A stretch of DNA of 64,000 nt, from contig NZ_JACHCI010000019.1 in NCBI RefSeq assembly GCF_014200675.1, positions 51,531 through 115,530 on the forward strand, written 5' to 3'. The notes beneath the pieces are model-generated. The model was given only the letters and a program-made list of their open reading frames with translations, had not been told where the DNA came from and searched no databases. Positions 56,777-64,000 of this stretch are shown here, piece by piece. The translations under genes were made by a program, and so were the position numbers. Within the stretch, counting starts at the first letter, position 1. Every line of letters begins with the position of its first letter. This DNA comes from Janthinobacterium saanense (lineage in GTDB: Bacteria > Pseudomonadota > Gammaproteobacteria > Burkholderiales > Burkholderiaceae_D).

Positions 56777-57646
56777 ATGGCGCGTGCATTGTGGAAAGGC
56801 GCGATCAGCTTTGGCCTGGTGCACATCCCTGTCGAGCTGATTTCTGCCAGCCTGGACCATGAACTGGAATTGTCCATGCTGGACAAGCGCGACTTTGCCC
56901 CGGTAGGCTACAAGCGTTATAACAAGCGGACGGGCAAGGAAGTGGCCTGGGACAACATCATCAAGGGTTATGAATACAAGACGGATGAATACGTGGTGCT
57001 GTCCGATGAAGACTTGAAACGGGCCAACGTGAAGGCCACACAGACCATCGATATCCTGACCTTTGTCGATGCCAGCGAAGTGCCTTTGACCTTTTACGAG
57101 CACCCGTACTACTTGCTGCCGGCCAAGGGCGGCGAAAAAGTCTATGCGCTGCTGCGCGAAACCTTGCGCAAGGCGGGCAAGGTGGGCGTGGCCACCATGG
57201 TCATGCGCACCAAGCAGCATTTGTGCGCGCTGGTCTGCATAGGCGACGCCATCGTGCTCAATACTCTGCGTTATGCCGATGAAATCCGCGCCACCGATGA
57301 GCTGGACTTGCCCGGCAGCACCTTGAAAGCGGCGGGCATTTCCGACAAGGAATTGAAAATGGCGCTGTCGCTGGTGGAAGGCATGAGCGAAGCCTGGCAA
57401 CCCCAGCAATACCATGACAGTTACCGCGAGGACGTGCTGGCGCTGGTGAAAAAGAAAATCAAGGCCAAGCAAACCAAGACCATCACGGCGCCGGAAGCGG
57501 ACAGCGAAGAACCAGCACCAGCCAGCAATGTGATCGACCTGGTGGCCTTGCTGCAGCAAAGCCTGGGCAAGAAAGCAGCCAAATCCAAGCCTGCAGCACG
57601 CAAGGCGGCGCCCAAGACAGCTTCATCCCGGCGCAAGACAGGCTGA
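56777..57646 (+). CDS. ku: Non-homologous end-joining protein Ku
   Basis: A 289-residue bacterial Ku. It begins MARALWKGAISFGLVHIPVELISA, and the core PVGYKRYNKRTGKEVAWDNIIKGYEYKTDEYVVLSDEDL is typical of the homodimeric ring that binds DNA ends. The C-terminal 40 residues are Lys/Ala-rich (KKAAKSKPAARKAAPK), the basic tail that recruits or stimulates LigD and binds DNA. LigD lies 2.5 kb downstream on the other strand, giving a two-component end-joining system. Confidence 0.97.
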   Translation: MARALWKGAISFGLVHIPVELISASLDHELELSMLDKRDFAPVGYKRYNKRTGKEVAWDNIIKGYEYKTDEYVVLSDEDLKRANVKATQTIDILTFVDASEVPLTFYEHPYYLLPAKGGEKVYALLRETLRKAGKVGVATMVMRTKQHLCALVCIGDAIVLNTLRYADEIRATDELDLPGSTLKAAGISDKELKMALSLVEGMSEAWQPQQYHDSYREDVLALVKKKIKAKQTKTITAPEADSEEPAPASNVIDLVALLQQSLGKKAAKSKPAARKAAPKTASSRRKTG

Positions 57647-57650
57647 TCAA

Positions 57651-58577
57651 TCAGCCTGCGCTCTCTTCCGCTATCAAGGCATGGTGGACGCCCACGGCCG
57701 CCATCACGCCATCGCCCATGGCAAAGGTGATATTGGCCATGGCGCGGGCCGCGTCGCCCGCCGCATACACACCGGCCACGGAACTCATTTTCATGGCATC
57801 GGTCTGCAGCACCGGCCCCATCATGCCTTCCTCGAAAACGCAGCCCAGCTGCGCCGCCAGCGGGCTGGCCTGCTCTATGGGTGCGGCCAGGAACAAGGCG
57901 CGCAAGGGCAGCAAGCGGCCATCGTGCAAGCGCATACCTTCGATGGCGGGCGCCGTGCCCTCGATGGCCGTCACGGCCACGGGCTCGATGGCGACCTTGC
58001 GCCGCGCCAGCAATTGCAGCGCGTCATCATCCAATGGCGGCATGCCGGCCGTAAACAGGGTCACATCGCCCCAGTCCGCGATCAGGCTGGCCTGGTGCAC
58101 GGAGGCAGGCAAGCGTCCCAGCACGCCGATGGCCTGGCCACCTGCCCCGCCGCCAATTTCATAACCATGGCAATACGGGCAATGCAAGACCGTCTGGCCC
58201 CAGCGTTCAGCCACGCCCGGCAAGGCGGGCAGCATGTCGCGCACGCCGGTGGCCAGCAGCAAACGCCGGCCCTGCGCCTGGCGGCCATCATCCAGGCTGA
58301 CGTTGAAAGCAATCTTTTTGGACGGCAAAGGCTGCGCCTGGCTCACCTTGCCCTGCCACAACGTCACATTCGGATAGCTGGCCAGTTGCGCCCGCGCGTC
58401 GCTCAGGATGGCGCTGCCGGGGCGGCCATCCTGCGCCAGCACGCCGTGCGCGTGCGATGCAAAGCGATTACGCGGCGTACCAAAGTCGATCACCAGCACG
58501 GGGCGCCGCGTGCGCGCCAGTTGCAAGGCGGCGGACAGGCCGGCAAAGCTGCCGCCGATAACGATCAAGTCAAACAT
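57651..58577 (-). CDS. Thioredoxin-reductase-like FAD-dependent oxidoreductase
   Basis: A 308-residue flavoprotein. The FAD site is LIVIGGSFAGLSAALQLARTRRPVLVIDFG. A redox-type CPYC is present in HCPYCHGYEIGG, and the second FAD motif is GVYAAGDAARAMANITFAMGDG. The NAD(P)H-binding motif is GVLGRLPASVHQA, without a clean GxGxxA/G, so the electron donor is uncertain. The substrate may be a thioredoxin-like protein or a small dithiol. A perfect palindrome lies 25 bp upstream of the start codon. It converges with ku. Confidence 0.92.
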   Translation of the reverse strand: MFDLIVIGGSFAGLSAALQLARTRRPVLVIDFGTPRNRFASHAHGVLAQDGRPGSAILSDARAQLASYPNVTLWQGKVSQAQPLPSKKIAFNVSLDDGRQAQGRRLLLATGVRDMLPALPGVAERWGQTVLHCPYCHGYEIGGGAGGQAIGVLGRLPASVHQASLIADWGDVTLFTAGMPPLDDDALQLLARRKVAIEPVAVTAIEGTAPAIEGMRLHDGRLLPLRALFLAAPIEQASPLAAQLGCVFEEGMMGPVLQTDAMKMSSVAGVYAAGDAARAMANITFAMGDGVMAAVGVHHALIAEESAG

Positions 58578-58601
58578 GGTGGAGTCCTTCGATAAGTTTT
58601 C

Positions 58602-58622
58602 ATGTAACTATTGTAGTTACAT
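58602..58622. promoter_or_regulatory. Perfect 21-bp palindromic operator candidate
   Basis: ATGTAACTA-TTG-TAGTTACAT: 9-bp arms around a 3-nt spacer, 24 bp upstream of the flavoprotein start codon. It is A+T-rich in a G+C-rich surrounding. It resembles winged-helix (HxlR/MarR-type) operators; no such regulator is in this window. Confidence 0.7.
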
Positions 58623-58685
58623 ATGTAGATTAACGCAAATTCTTTGCATTAAGCCACCTCCACCGGCACCCATCACGCCACATAA

Positions 58686-59414
58686 TCAAGCCAGATAGCC
58701 GCCGTCGATGGTCAGCGCGGCGCCATTGATGAAGGCCGCCTGCGGCCCTGCCAGGAAAGCCACAAAGTCGGCGATTTCACTGTCCTGGCCCATGCGGCCC
58801 ACGGGTATGATGGTGCGCAAAAACGCTTTCGTGGCTTCCTCGCTGACGATTTCCGTCTCGACAGGGCCAGGTTGCACCGTATTGGCCGTGATGCCGCGCG
58901 GACCCAGGTCACGCGCCATGCCGCGCATCAAGCCAGCCACTGCCGACTTCGTCATGCTGTACAGGGCGGCGCCTTCGAAACCGGCCCGGTCGCCATTCAC
59001 GCTGCCAATCGTAATCACGCGCCCGCCTCGCCCCATATGCTGCACGGCCGCCTGCGAAGCGACGAAGACGCCGCGCACATTGACGCCGACGATGCGGTCA
59101 AAGTCGGCCACGCTGGCGTCCGCGCCACGTATCAAAATGCCGGCATTGTTGACCAGGATATCGATGCGGCCATGCTGCTCGGCGCAGGCGGCGATAGCGG
59201 CGCTCAAGGCTGGCGCATCGGCGTTATCGGCATGCACAGCTTGCACGTTGCCGCCAGCAGCGGCCACTTCCGCCACCAGGGCCAAGGCCCGCTCTTCCGA
59301 GGCGGCATACGTAAACACGACTACCGCGCCATCGGCCGCCAGGCGGCGCACGATGGCGGCACCGATACCACGCGAACCACCGGTAACAAAAGCAATTTTT
59401 TTATTCAACAACAT
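58686..59414 (-). CDS. SDR-family oxidoreductase (FabG-like)
   Basis: A 242-residue classical SDR. It has TGGSRGIGAA near the N-terminus, NNAG (ILVNNAGILIRG), the SxnGxxxxxxxxxYSMTKSA catalytic block with YxxxK, and a C-terminal NGAALTIDGGYLA typical of FabG-like 3-oxoacyl reductases. AGGTG lies 6 bp before ATG 59414. It lies 77 bp behind the TetR gene on the same strand and shares an upstream motif with it, so it is a probable TetR target. Confidence 0.94.
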   Translation of the reverse strand: MLLNKKIAFVTGGSRGIGAAIVRRLAADGAVVVFTYAASEERALALVAEVAAAGGNVQAVHADNADAPALSAAIAACAEQHGRIDILVNNAGILIRGADASVADFDRIVGVNVRGVFVASQAAVQHMGRGGRVITIGSVNGDRAGFEGAALYSMTKSAVAGLMRGMARDLGPRGITANTVQPGPVETEIVSEEATKAFLRTIIPVGRMGQDSEIADFVAFLAGPQAAFINGAALTIDGGYLA

Positions 59415-59429
59415 GACGAACACCTTTCT

Positions 59430-59453
59430 GGATCAATCAGTCCAAAATACTGC
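59430..59453 (-). promoter_or_regulatory. Candidate TetR operator before SDR gene
   Basis: The reverse strand reads AGTATTTTGGACTGATTGAT, then CCAG. A near copy lies before the tetR gene (60082), and the core TGGACT-N6-TCCA is a partial dyad. Confidence 0.55.
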
Positions 59454-59491
59454 AAAAAAAAGCACCGGCAATACCGGCGCATCGTAAAAAA

Positions 59492-60070
59492 CTAGTGCAG
59501 CGCGCGCAGGGCCAGGCTGGCGATGCCGCGCAAAGTCGCTTCAGGCGCGCCGCTGCGGGCCGCCAATTTTATCCCCGACAAGGTGGCGCGCAGGTATTGC
59601 CCCGCCATCACGATATCGGTGCCAGCCGCGATGGCGCCAGCTTCTTTCGCCCGAACCAGACTGTCTTCCAGCGCCTTGCCCAGCGCCGCGCCCGACCGGT
59701 CCGTCAGCGCCGTGATTTCCGGGTCGGTGCGGCCAAATTCGCAAATCGCGCTGATGCCCAGGCAACGGGGATTCGGATCGGCCAGCGCTTGTGCTATCGC
59801 TGCGTCAAACAAGCTCTCCAGCGCCACGGCTGGCGATGCAGCACCGGACAGCGCGCGCTGCAAACCGCCCACATTGTCGCTCGTGTAACGCTGCAACGCT
59901 TCCAGATACAGCTGGCGCTTGTCGCCAAAAGTGTCGTACAGGCTTTGGCGGCTGATGCCCATGCCTTCAAGCAAGACGCCCGTCGACGAGCCTTCATAGC
60001 CGTGCTCTGAAAAAATACCGATGGCTTGCTGCAAGGCTTGCTCGCGTTCAAATTGTTTTGGTCGTCCCAT
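59492..60070 (-). CDS. TetR-family transcriptional regulator
   Basis: A 192-residue regulator. The helix-turn-helix is QALQQAIGIFSEHGYEGSSTGVLLEGMGISRQSLYDTFGDKRQLYLEAL. The C-terminal domain contains a conserved Cys in NPRCLGISAICEFGRTDPEI, typical of a TetR branch that often sits next to SDR genes. It likely represses itself and the SDR gene downstream, since both carry the same upstream motif. Confidence 0.94.
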   Translation of the reverse strand: MGRPKQFEREQALQQAIGIFSEHGYEGSSTGVLLEGMGISRQSLYDTFGDKRQLYLEALQRYTSDNVGGLQRALSGAASPAVALESLFDAAIAQALADPNPRCLGISAICEFGRTDPEITALTDRSGAALGKALEDSLVRAKEAGAIAAGTDIVMAGQYLRATLSGIKLAARSGAPEATLRGIASLALRALH

Positions 60071-60081
60071 GCTTGCAGTGT

Positions 60082-60105
60082 AGCATTCTGGACTAATCTG
60101 TCAAA
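60082..60105 (+). promoter_or_regulatory. Candidate TetR operator before tetR
   Basis: AGCATTCTGGACTAATCTGT, then CAAA, immediately upstream of the tetR start. It matches the site before the SDR gene at 17 of the first 20 positions, in inverted orientation. Confidence 0.55.
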
Positions 60106-60110
60106 TACTT

Positions 60111-62585
60111 TTATTCAGTAAAGCCCAGTTTTTTCATAGCCTGGGCCAGGCCCTTGGCACTGCGCGCATAACCGTCCCAGGGCGTATTGCCCACATCGAG
60201 ACGGCTGTGCACATTGCTGACATGCCATGCGTCGCCCGATTTCAGCTGGTCCAGTTCTTCCCATGCCAGCGGCACGGAAATGCCCAGCCCTGAACGCGTG
60301 CGTGCCGACCAGGCGCAGACCGTGGTGGCGCCACGTCCATTGCGCAGGTAGTCGATATAAATCTTGCCGACCCGGTTAGCGGGGCCACTCTTGAGCACGA
60401 AGCGTTGCGGTATCAATTGCGCCATATGGGCCACGATGGCTTGCGAAAATGCTTTCACCGTATCCCAGTCATGCTGCGGGCGGATCGGCACTACCACATG
60501 CAAGCCCTTGCCGCCGCTGGTTTTCAGCCAGGCGGGCAGTCCCAGTTCCGCCAGGAAAGCCCGCAGCAACACGGCCGCTTCCTGGATGGCGGGCCAGGCC
60601 ACGCCCTTGCCGGGGTCCAGGTCGAATACCAGCCGGTTGGGCGTATCGTAGGCGCTGGCCAAGGCGTTTTGTGTATGGAATTCCACCACATTCCACTGCG
60701 CGGCCGACAACAGCCCTTGCGCCGTTGCCACTTCCAGCATGGGCGGGTGATCCGGGTCCAAGGCTGGCGATAATTGCTTCAGACCCGGCATTTTCGATGT
60801 ATCGGCATGCTTCTGGAAAAACAGTTCGCCACCCACGCCAGACGGCGCGCGCACCAGCGACACGGGCCGCCCCCGCAAGTGCACCAGCATCAGCTTGCTG
60901 ACCAGCGCGTAATAACGCACCAGGTCGATCTTGGTGGCACCGCTTTCCTGGTCGATCACGCGCTCCGCATGGCTGACCTTGAAACTGGCTGGCAAGCTAC
61001 TTTTCATCGGCGATGGCACGGTTTTCTCCTGGTCGATTTTCCCTGCGCGCTCACGCACGACAGCCTTGGCCTGCTTGTCGCTGCGCAAACCATGAAAAAC
61101 GGCATGGCGCACGGCGCCGCCACTGGTCCATTGCGCAAAGCTGATCTCCGCCACCAGCCTGGGCTGTACCCACAGGGGCTGGCGCACACCTCCTACTTTG
61201 CCTGCAAACGGACTGCTCTCCATATGCAGGGCGTCTAGCTGTTGCCGCAGCGCCAGCAATGCTTGCTGATCAAAGCCGCTGCCGACCTTGCCTGCATAGT
61301 GCAGCGCGCCCTGTTCGTCATGAACGCCCAGCAAGAGCGAACCGATGCCCTGGCGCGCGCCCTGCGGCTCCGTATAGCCGCCAATCACGAATTCCTGGCG
61401 CAGACCACACTTGAGCTTGATCCAGTCGCTGGAACGGCGCGTCACATAGGTCGAACCGCGCCGCTTGCCGATCACGCCTTCCAGCCCCAGCTTGCAGGCG
61501 GCCGCGATTATCTTCTGCGGCGCTGCGTCCAGCTCGGCGCTGAAACGCACCAGCGGCGACGCTGGCAAGCTGGCCAGCAACTGTTCCAGCAACGCCCGCC
61601 GTGCTTCGACCGGCTGGCTACGTATATCGTGGCCATCGAAATACGGCAGGTCGAACAGGTAATACACGATCTGGCTGGTGGCCGCCTGGTCGAAAGCCAG
61701 TTGCAAGGCGCCGAAATCGGGGTGGCCCTGCTCATCGTTGACGACGATCTCGCCGTCATACCAGCCTGGCGGCAATCCCAGTTCCTGCAATGCTTGCACC
61801 AGCCTGGGCAGCTTGTGCGTCCAGTCCTTGCCATTGCGCGTGATCAATACGACGTGCTTGCCATCGCAGCGGGCCAGGATACGGTAGCCGTCGAATTTCA
61901 GCTCGAAGATCCATTCCCGTACATTGACAGGCGGAGCATCGGCCAGGGTCGCCAGCTGGGGCGACAAGTGTGCCGGCAAGGCCGCCTTGGGCGCGGCTGG
62001 CTGCTGCGTGGCACGAGCCTGCTTCGGCATGGGCTTGCCCTTGACGCTGTCGGGCATCTCGTCCACCACGGAAAACTCGCTGGCTGGCCGCGCAAACGCA
62101 TCTTTTTCCTTGATCAACAGCCAGGCCGGCTGCTTTTCGCCCTTGCCTTTCATGCGCACCAGCACCCAGTTGCCTTGCAGCTTGTGGCCAAACAAAGTGA
62201 ATTTGAGGTTGCCGTCGACCAGCGCCTTCGCTGCATCCGGCGTGGCTGCTTGCGGCTGCCAGGTCCCCTGGTCCCAGATAATGACTTTGCCCGCGCCATA
62301 TTGTTTGGCCGGGATGGTGCCTTCAAAGCTGGAATAGGCAATCGGATGATCTTCTACCTGCACCGCCATGCGCTTGTCTTTCGTATCGTAACTGGGGCCT
62401 TTGGGCACGGCCCAGCTCTTCATCGTGCCATCGACTTCCAGCCGAAAATCGTAGTGCAATCGGCTGGCCCAGTGTTTCTGCACCACGAAGGTAAGGGCCT
62501 CGCCCGCCACTTCGCCACCACCGGCCGGCTCGGGAGTGAGGGCAAAGTTGCGTTTGGCCTGGTAGGTTTTCAGGGCAGCCTTCAT
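60111..62585 (-). CDS. ligD: ATP-dependent DNA ligase D (phosphoesterase-ligase-polymerase)
   Basis: An 824-residue LigD with all three modules in the order found in Pseudomonas. The 3'-phosphoesterase has RLHYDFRLEVDGTMKSWAVPKGPS and EDHPIAYSSFEG. The ATP-dependent ligase has the active Lys in ELKFDGYRILAR, then DGEIVV and DWIKLKC. The C-terminal primase/polymerase has the metal pair in VFDLDPGKG and TSGGKGLHVVVPI. This enzyme trims, fills and seals ends held by Ku. The linker before the polymerase is short. The upstream motif shared with the Ku operon suggests joint control. Confidence 0.97.
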   Translation of the reverse strand: MKAALKTYQAKRNFALTPEPAGGGEVAGEALTFVVQKHWASRLHYDFRLEVDGTMKSWAVPKGPSYDTKDKRMAVQVEDHPIAYSSFEGTIPAKQYGAGKVIIWDQGTWQPQAATPDAAKALVDGNLKFTLFGHKLQGNWVLVRMKGKGEKQPAWLLIKEKDAFARPASEFSVVDEMPDSVKGKPMPKQARATQQPAAPKAALPAHLSPQLATLADAPPVNVREWIFELKFDGYRILARCDGKHVVLITRNGKDWTHKLPRLVQALQELGLPPGWYDGEIVVNDEQGHPDFGALQLAFDQAATSQIVYYLFDLPYFDGHDIRSQPVEARRALLEQLLASLPASPLVRFSAELDAAPQKIIAAACKLGLEGVIGKRRGSTYVTRRSSDWIKLKCGLRQEFVIGGYTEPQGARQGIGSLLLGVHDEQGALHYAGKVGSGFDQQALLALRQQLDALHMESSPFAGKVGGVRQPLWVQPRLVAEISFAQWTSGGAVRHAVFHGLRSDKQAKAVVRERAGKIDQEKTVPSPMKSSLPASFKVSHAERVIDQESGATKIDLVRYYALVSKLMLVHLRGRPVSLVRAPSGVGGELFFQKHADTSKMPGLKQLSPALDPDHPPMLEVATAQGLLSAAQWNVVEFHTQNALASAYDTPNRLVFDLDPGKGVAWPAIQEAAVLLRAFLAELGLPAWLKTSGGKGLHVVVPIRPQHDWDTVKAFSQAIVAHMAQLIPQRFVLKSGPANRVGKIYIDYLRNGRGATTVCAWSARTRSGLGISVPLAWEELDQLKSGDAWHVSNVHSRLDVGNTPWDGYARSAKGLAQAMKKLGFTE

Positions 62586-62638
62586 GGCGGACTCATGTAG
62601 TGACGATGCAAGCCAGTGTAGGCTGCACCGGCAGCATG

Positions 62639-62660
62639 TGCGGTACGCCAGCTAACAGAG
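62639..62660 (-). promoter_or_regulatory. Shared NHEJ upstream motif, copy before ligD
   Basis: The reverse strand reads CTCTGTTAGC, then TGGCGTACCGCA, ending 53 bp before the ligD start codon. It matches the element before the SDR-Ku operon at 18 of 22 positions. Confidence 0.6.
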
Positions 62661-62822
62661 CCGCCATACGCTTGCCGCCTCAGGCGTCTAATGAAAACTA
62701 AATGTAAATATTTGTGATTTAGTGTCGATGCGTGTCAACGCAACTGGTCCGGGCCACGTTTTGGACTCAGTGACAGGGGAAAAATCTCCTGAACTACAAC
62801 CCACTTCCTGAGGATCTGCATC

Positions 62823-63155
62823 ATGAAAAAAAGCATTTTCAACGTTACTGCTACTCTGATCGCCGGCTTGTTCGCTACCGCAGCCTTTGCTCAAACTGCC
62901 GCCCCGGTCGCTTCGGCCAAGGCAGAAGCCAAACACACCAAAGAAGTGGCCAAAGCAACTGCAACAGAAACCAAGACTGTCGCCAAAGCCGACGCCAAAG
63001 AAGCAGCCGCCACCGCCGATGCGAAAGCCGACGTAGCGAGCGCCAAGGCTGACGCTACCGCCACCAAGGCCAAAGCCCATCACAAGGCGAAAAAAGCCAA
63101 GGCCAAGGCTGACGAAGCCAAAGCTGAAGCAACCCCAGCCGCTCCAGCCAAGTAA
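62823..63155 (+). CDS. Exported Ala/Lys-rich small protein
   Basis: A 110-residue protein with a signal peptide (MKKSIFNVTATLIAGLFATAAFA, cleavage near AFA-QT). The mature part is almost entirely Ala, Lys, Glu, Asp and Thr, arranged in irregular KAxAK-like repeats that would form a long amphipathic helix. It is probably periplasmic. AGGA precedes the ATG. Similar low-complexity exported proteins are common in the family, but no function is known. Histone-like behaviour is unlikely given the signal peptide. Confidence 0.8.
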   Translation: MKKSIFNVTATLIAGLFATAAFAQTAAPVASAKAEAKHTKEVAKATATETKTVAKADAKEAAATADAKADVASAKADATATKAKAHHKAKKAKAKADEAKAEATPAAPAK

Positions 63156-63208
63156 TCAGCAAGCACTCTGTGCCATAAAAAGACAGCTTCGCGCTTAATG
63201 CCGTTCAC

Positions 63209-64000
63209 TTAAGCAGGTTTTCGTAGAACGCGAGTGGCATAGCGCTGAGGTTTTGCCTTGACGGCCCGGTCGAATTTTCGATCGGGCCGTTCTTCATTGA
63301 GCAGACTCACCAGCCTTTCCCGCAGATGGCGCATCGACGCAGGCAGCTTGCCGTAGGAGCGGGTGACGGCGGCCCAGTGCAGCTCGAATTGGATCAAGTG
63401 GAAGGCGCGGATAAAGCTCACTTCGGTCGGTTCGCATTTGACTGCCAAGGCAGCCTTGGCGATCTCCAGTCGGATCAGGTTGTAGGCGATCAGGACGCCC
63501 CATATTTCCTGATACACACCGTCGACGGTTTTTGAGCGCAGGGTGAGCGTGGCGCCAAGCATGGTCTGCTTGAGTTCACGGTAACTTGTTTCGATGCCCC
63601 AGCGACGCTGGTAGCAGTTCTTAATATCGAGCGCCTGGTAGCGACGTCGATCACGTAGCGAAGTGAGCAGAACGCGCTTGCGGCCTTGCTGATCGACGAC
63701 GCTGATGGCGCGCGCCTCCCAATATTCAGGCAACTGAGCGCACTTGGCACGCGCCTGTGGCGACACGCGCATGCGCACGGTGAAATCGCCGCCAGCTTCG
63801 TTGCCTTCGATCACTTCCCAACGGGTATTCGATTTGGCGGGAATCAGGAAGTGGCGCTGCGTGCCGCCCTCAGTGAGTGCACACAGAATTTCAGCCGACA
63901 AAAAGCCGCGATCGAAGACAGTGAGCGTATCGTTGGGCACTCCCGCGATCAGCTGCTTGGCATACTGCATCTCATTGGTGCCGTAAGGGCCGAATGCTGC
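63209..64000 (-). mobile_element. IS4-family transposase, 5' end outside window
   Basis: The frame is open to the last base of the window, so only the C-terminal 263 codons are seen. DDE residues are visible: the Asp in TVFDRGFLSAEIL, and the Glu in the YREMK-type signature YQRRWGIETSYRELK, which fits Y-2-R-3-E-6-K exactly. The first Asp is upstream. The 3' end and flanking about 63170-63205 should contain the right terminal inverted repeat, but without the left end it cannot be defined. Confidence 0.92.

Noticed and set aside
55139..57559. Very long reverse-strand open frame continuing upstream of the TetR gene
   Set aside because: Codons upstream of 55654 are antisense to the SDR and Ku genes, His/Gln/Arg-rich without domain features. 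Only the last 189 codons encode the TetR protein.
63165..63208. Right end and target-site duplication of the IS element
   Set aside because: The left end is outside the window, so neither inverted repeat nor duplication can be verified.

Overview
The window looks like chromosome of a Janthinobacterium-type member of the Oxalobacteraceae (Betaproteobacteria). Evidence: high G+C coding sequence, the block thrS-infC-rpmI-rplT-pheS-pheT-ihfA-merR, a ureDABCEFG-ureJ urease operon, and many cyclic-di-GMP, chemotaxis and two-component genes. The genus is an inference from gene content; no rRNA gene is present.

Layout. 1-2952: the 3' part of an MFS exporter, an SDR oxidoreductase and a ZntB/CorA-type transporter. 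2991-13015: rnk, a membrane GGDEF-EAL protein, prfC, a chemoreceptor, a Crp/Fnr-type regulator, and a NarL-type regulator with its histidine kinase. 13202-21563: the reverse-strand translation block (thrS to merR) preceded by two identical tRNA-Val genes; infC starts at an ATA codon. 21701-28448: accessory metabolism, including a guanidine-II (mini-ykkC) riboswitch in front of two SMR exporters (sugE/gdx and an emrE-like gene), an ArsR regulator with an Old Yellow Enzyme, and a PlsC-like acyltransferase. 28450-34144: urease operon. 34298-40611: a secreted DUF885 protein and a histidine kinase followed by a receiver-PAS-GGDEF-EAL protein.

40747-53385 is a type VI secretion island limited to baseplate and spike parts. 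tssK diverges from tssF-tssG-PAAR-vgrG, which runs into a lipase-like effector and a Tli4-like immunity lipoprotein. Behind it lies a decayed duplication: a GNAT 5' fragment, an effector 3' fragment and a second, frameshifted immunity gene, followed by an intact GNAT gene. An Imm1-like gene overlaps the sulP stop codon on the other strand. No sheath, Hcp, ClpV or membrane-complex gene is visible here.

55085-62585 holds a bacterial NHEJ locus: Ku, behind an SDR gene, and LigD, with TetR regulators, another SDR and a thioredoxin-reductase-like flavoprotein. The Ku operon and ligD share a motif of about 22 bp at nearly the same distance from their start codons. The window ends with a small Ala/Lys-rich exported protein and a truncated IS4-family transposase.

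The points most worth checking are the mosaic effector/immunity duplication, the shared NHEJ upstream motif, the guanidine riboswitch with two SMR genes, the tRNA-Val pair with C at position 33, and the palindromic operators beside ArsR, TetR and flavoprotein genes.
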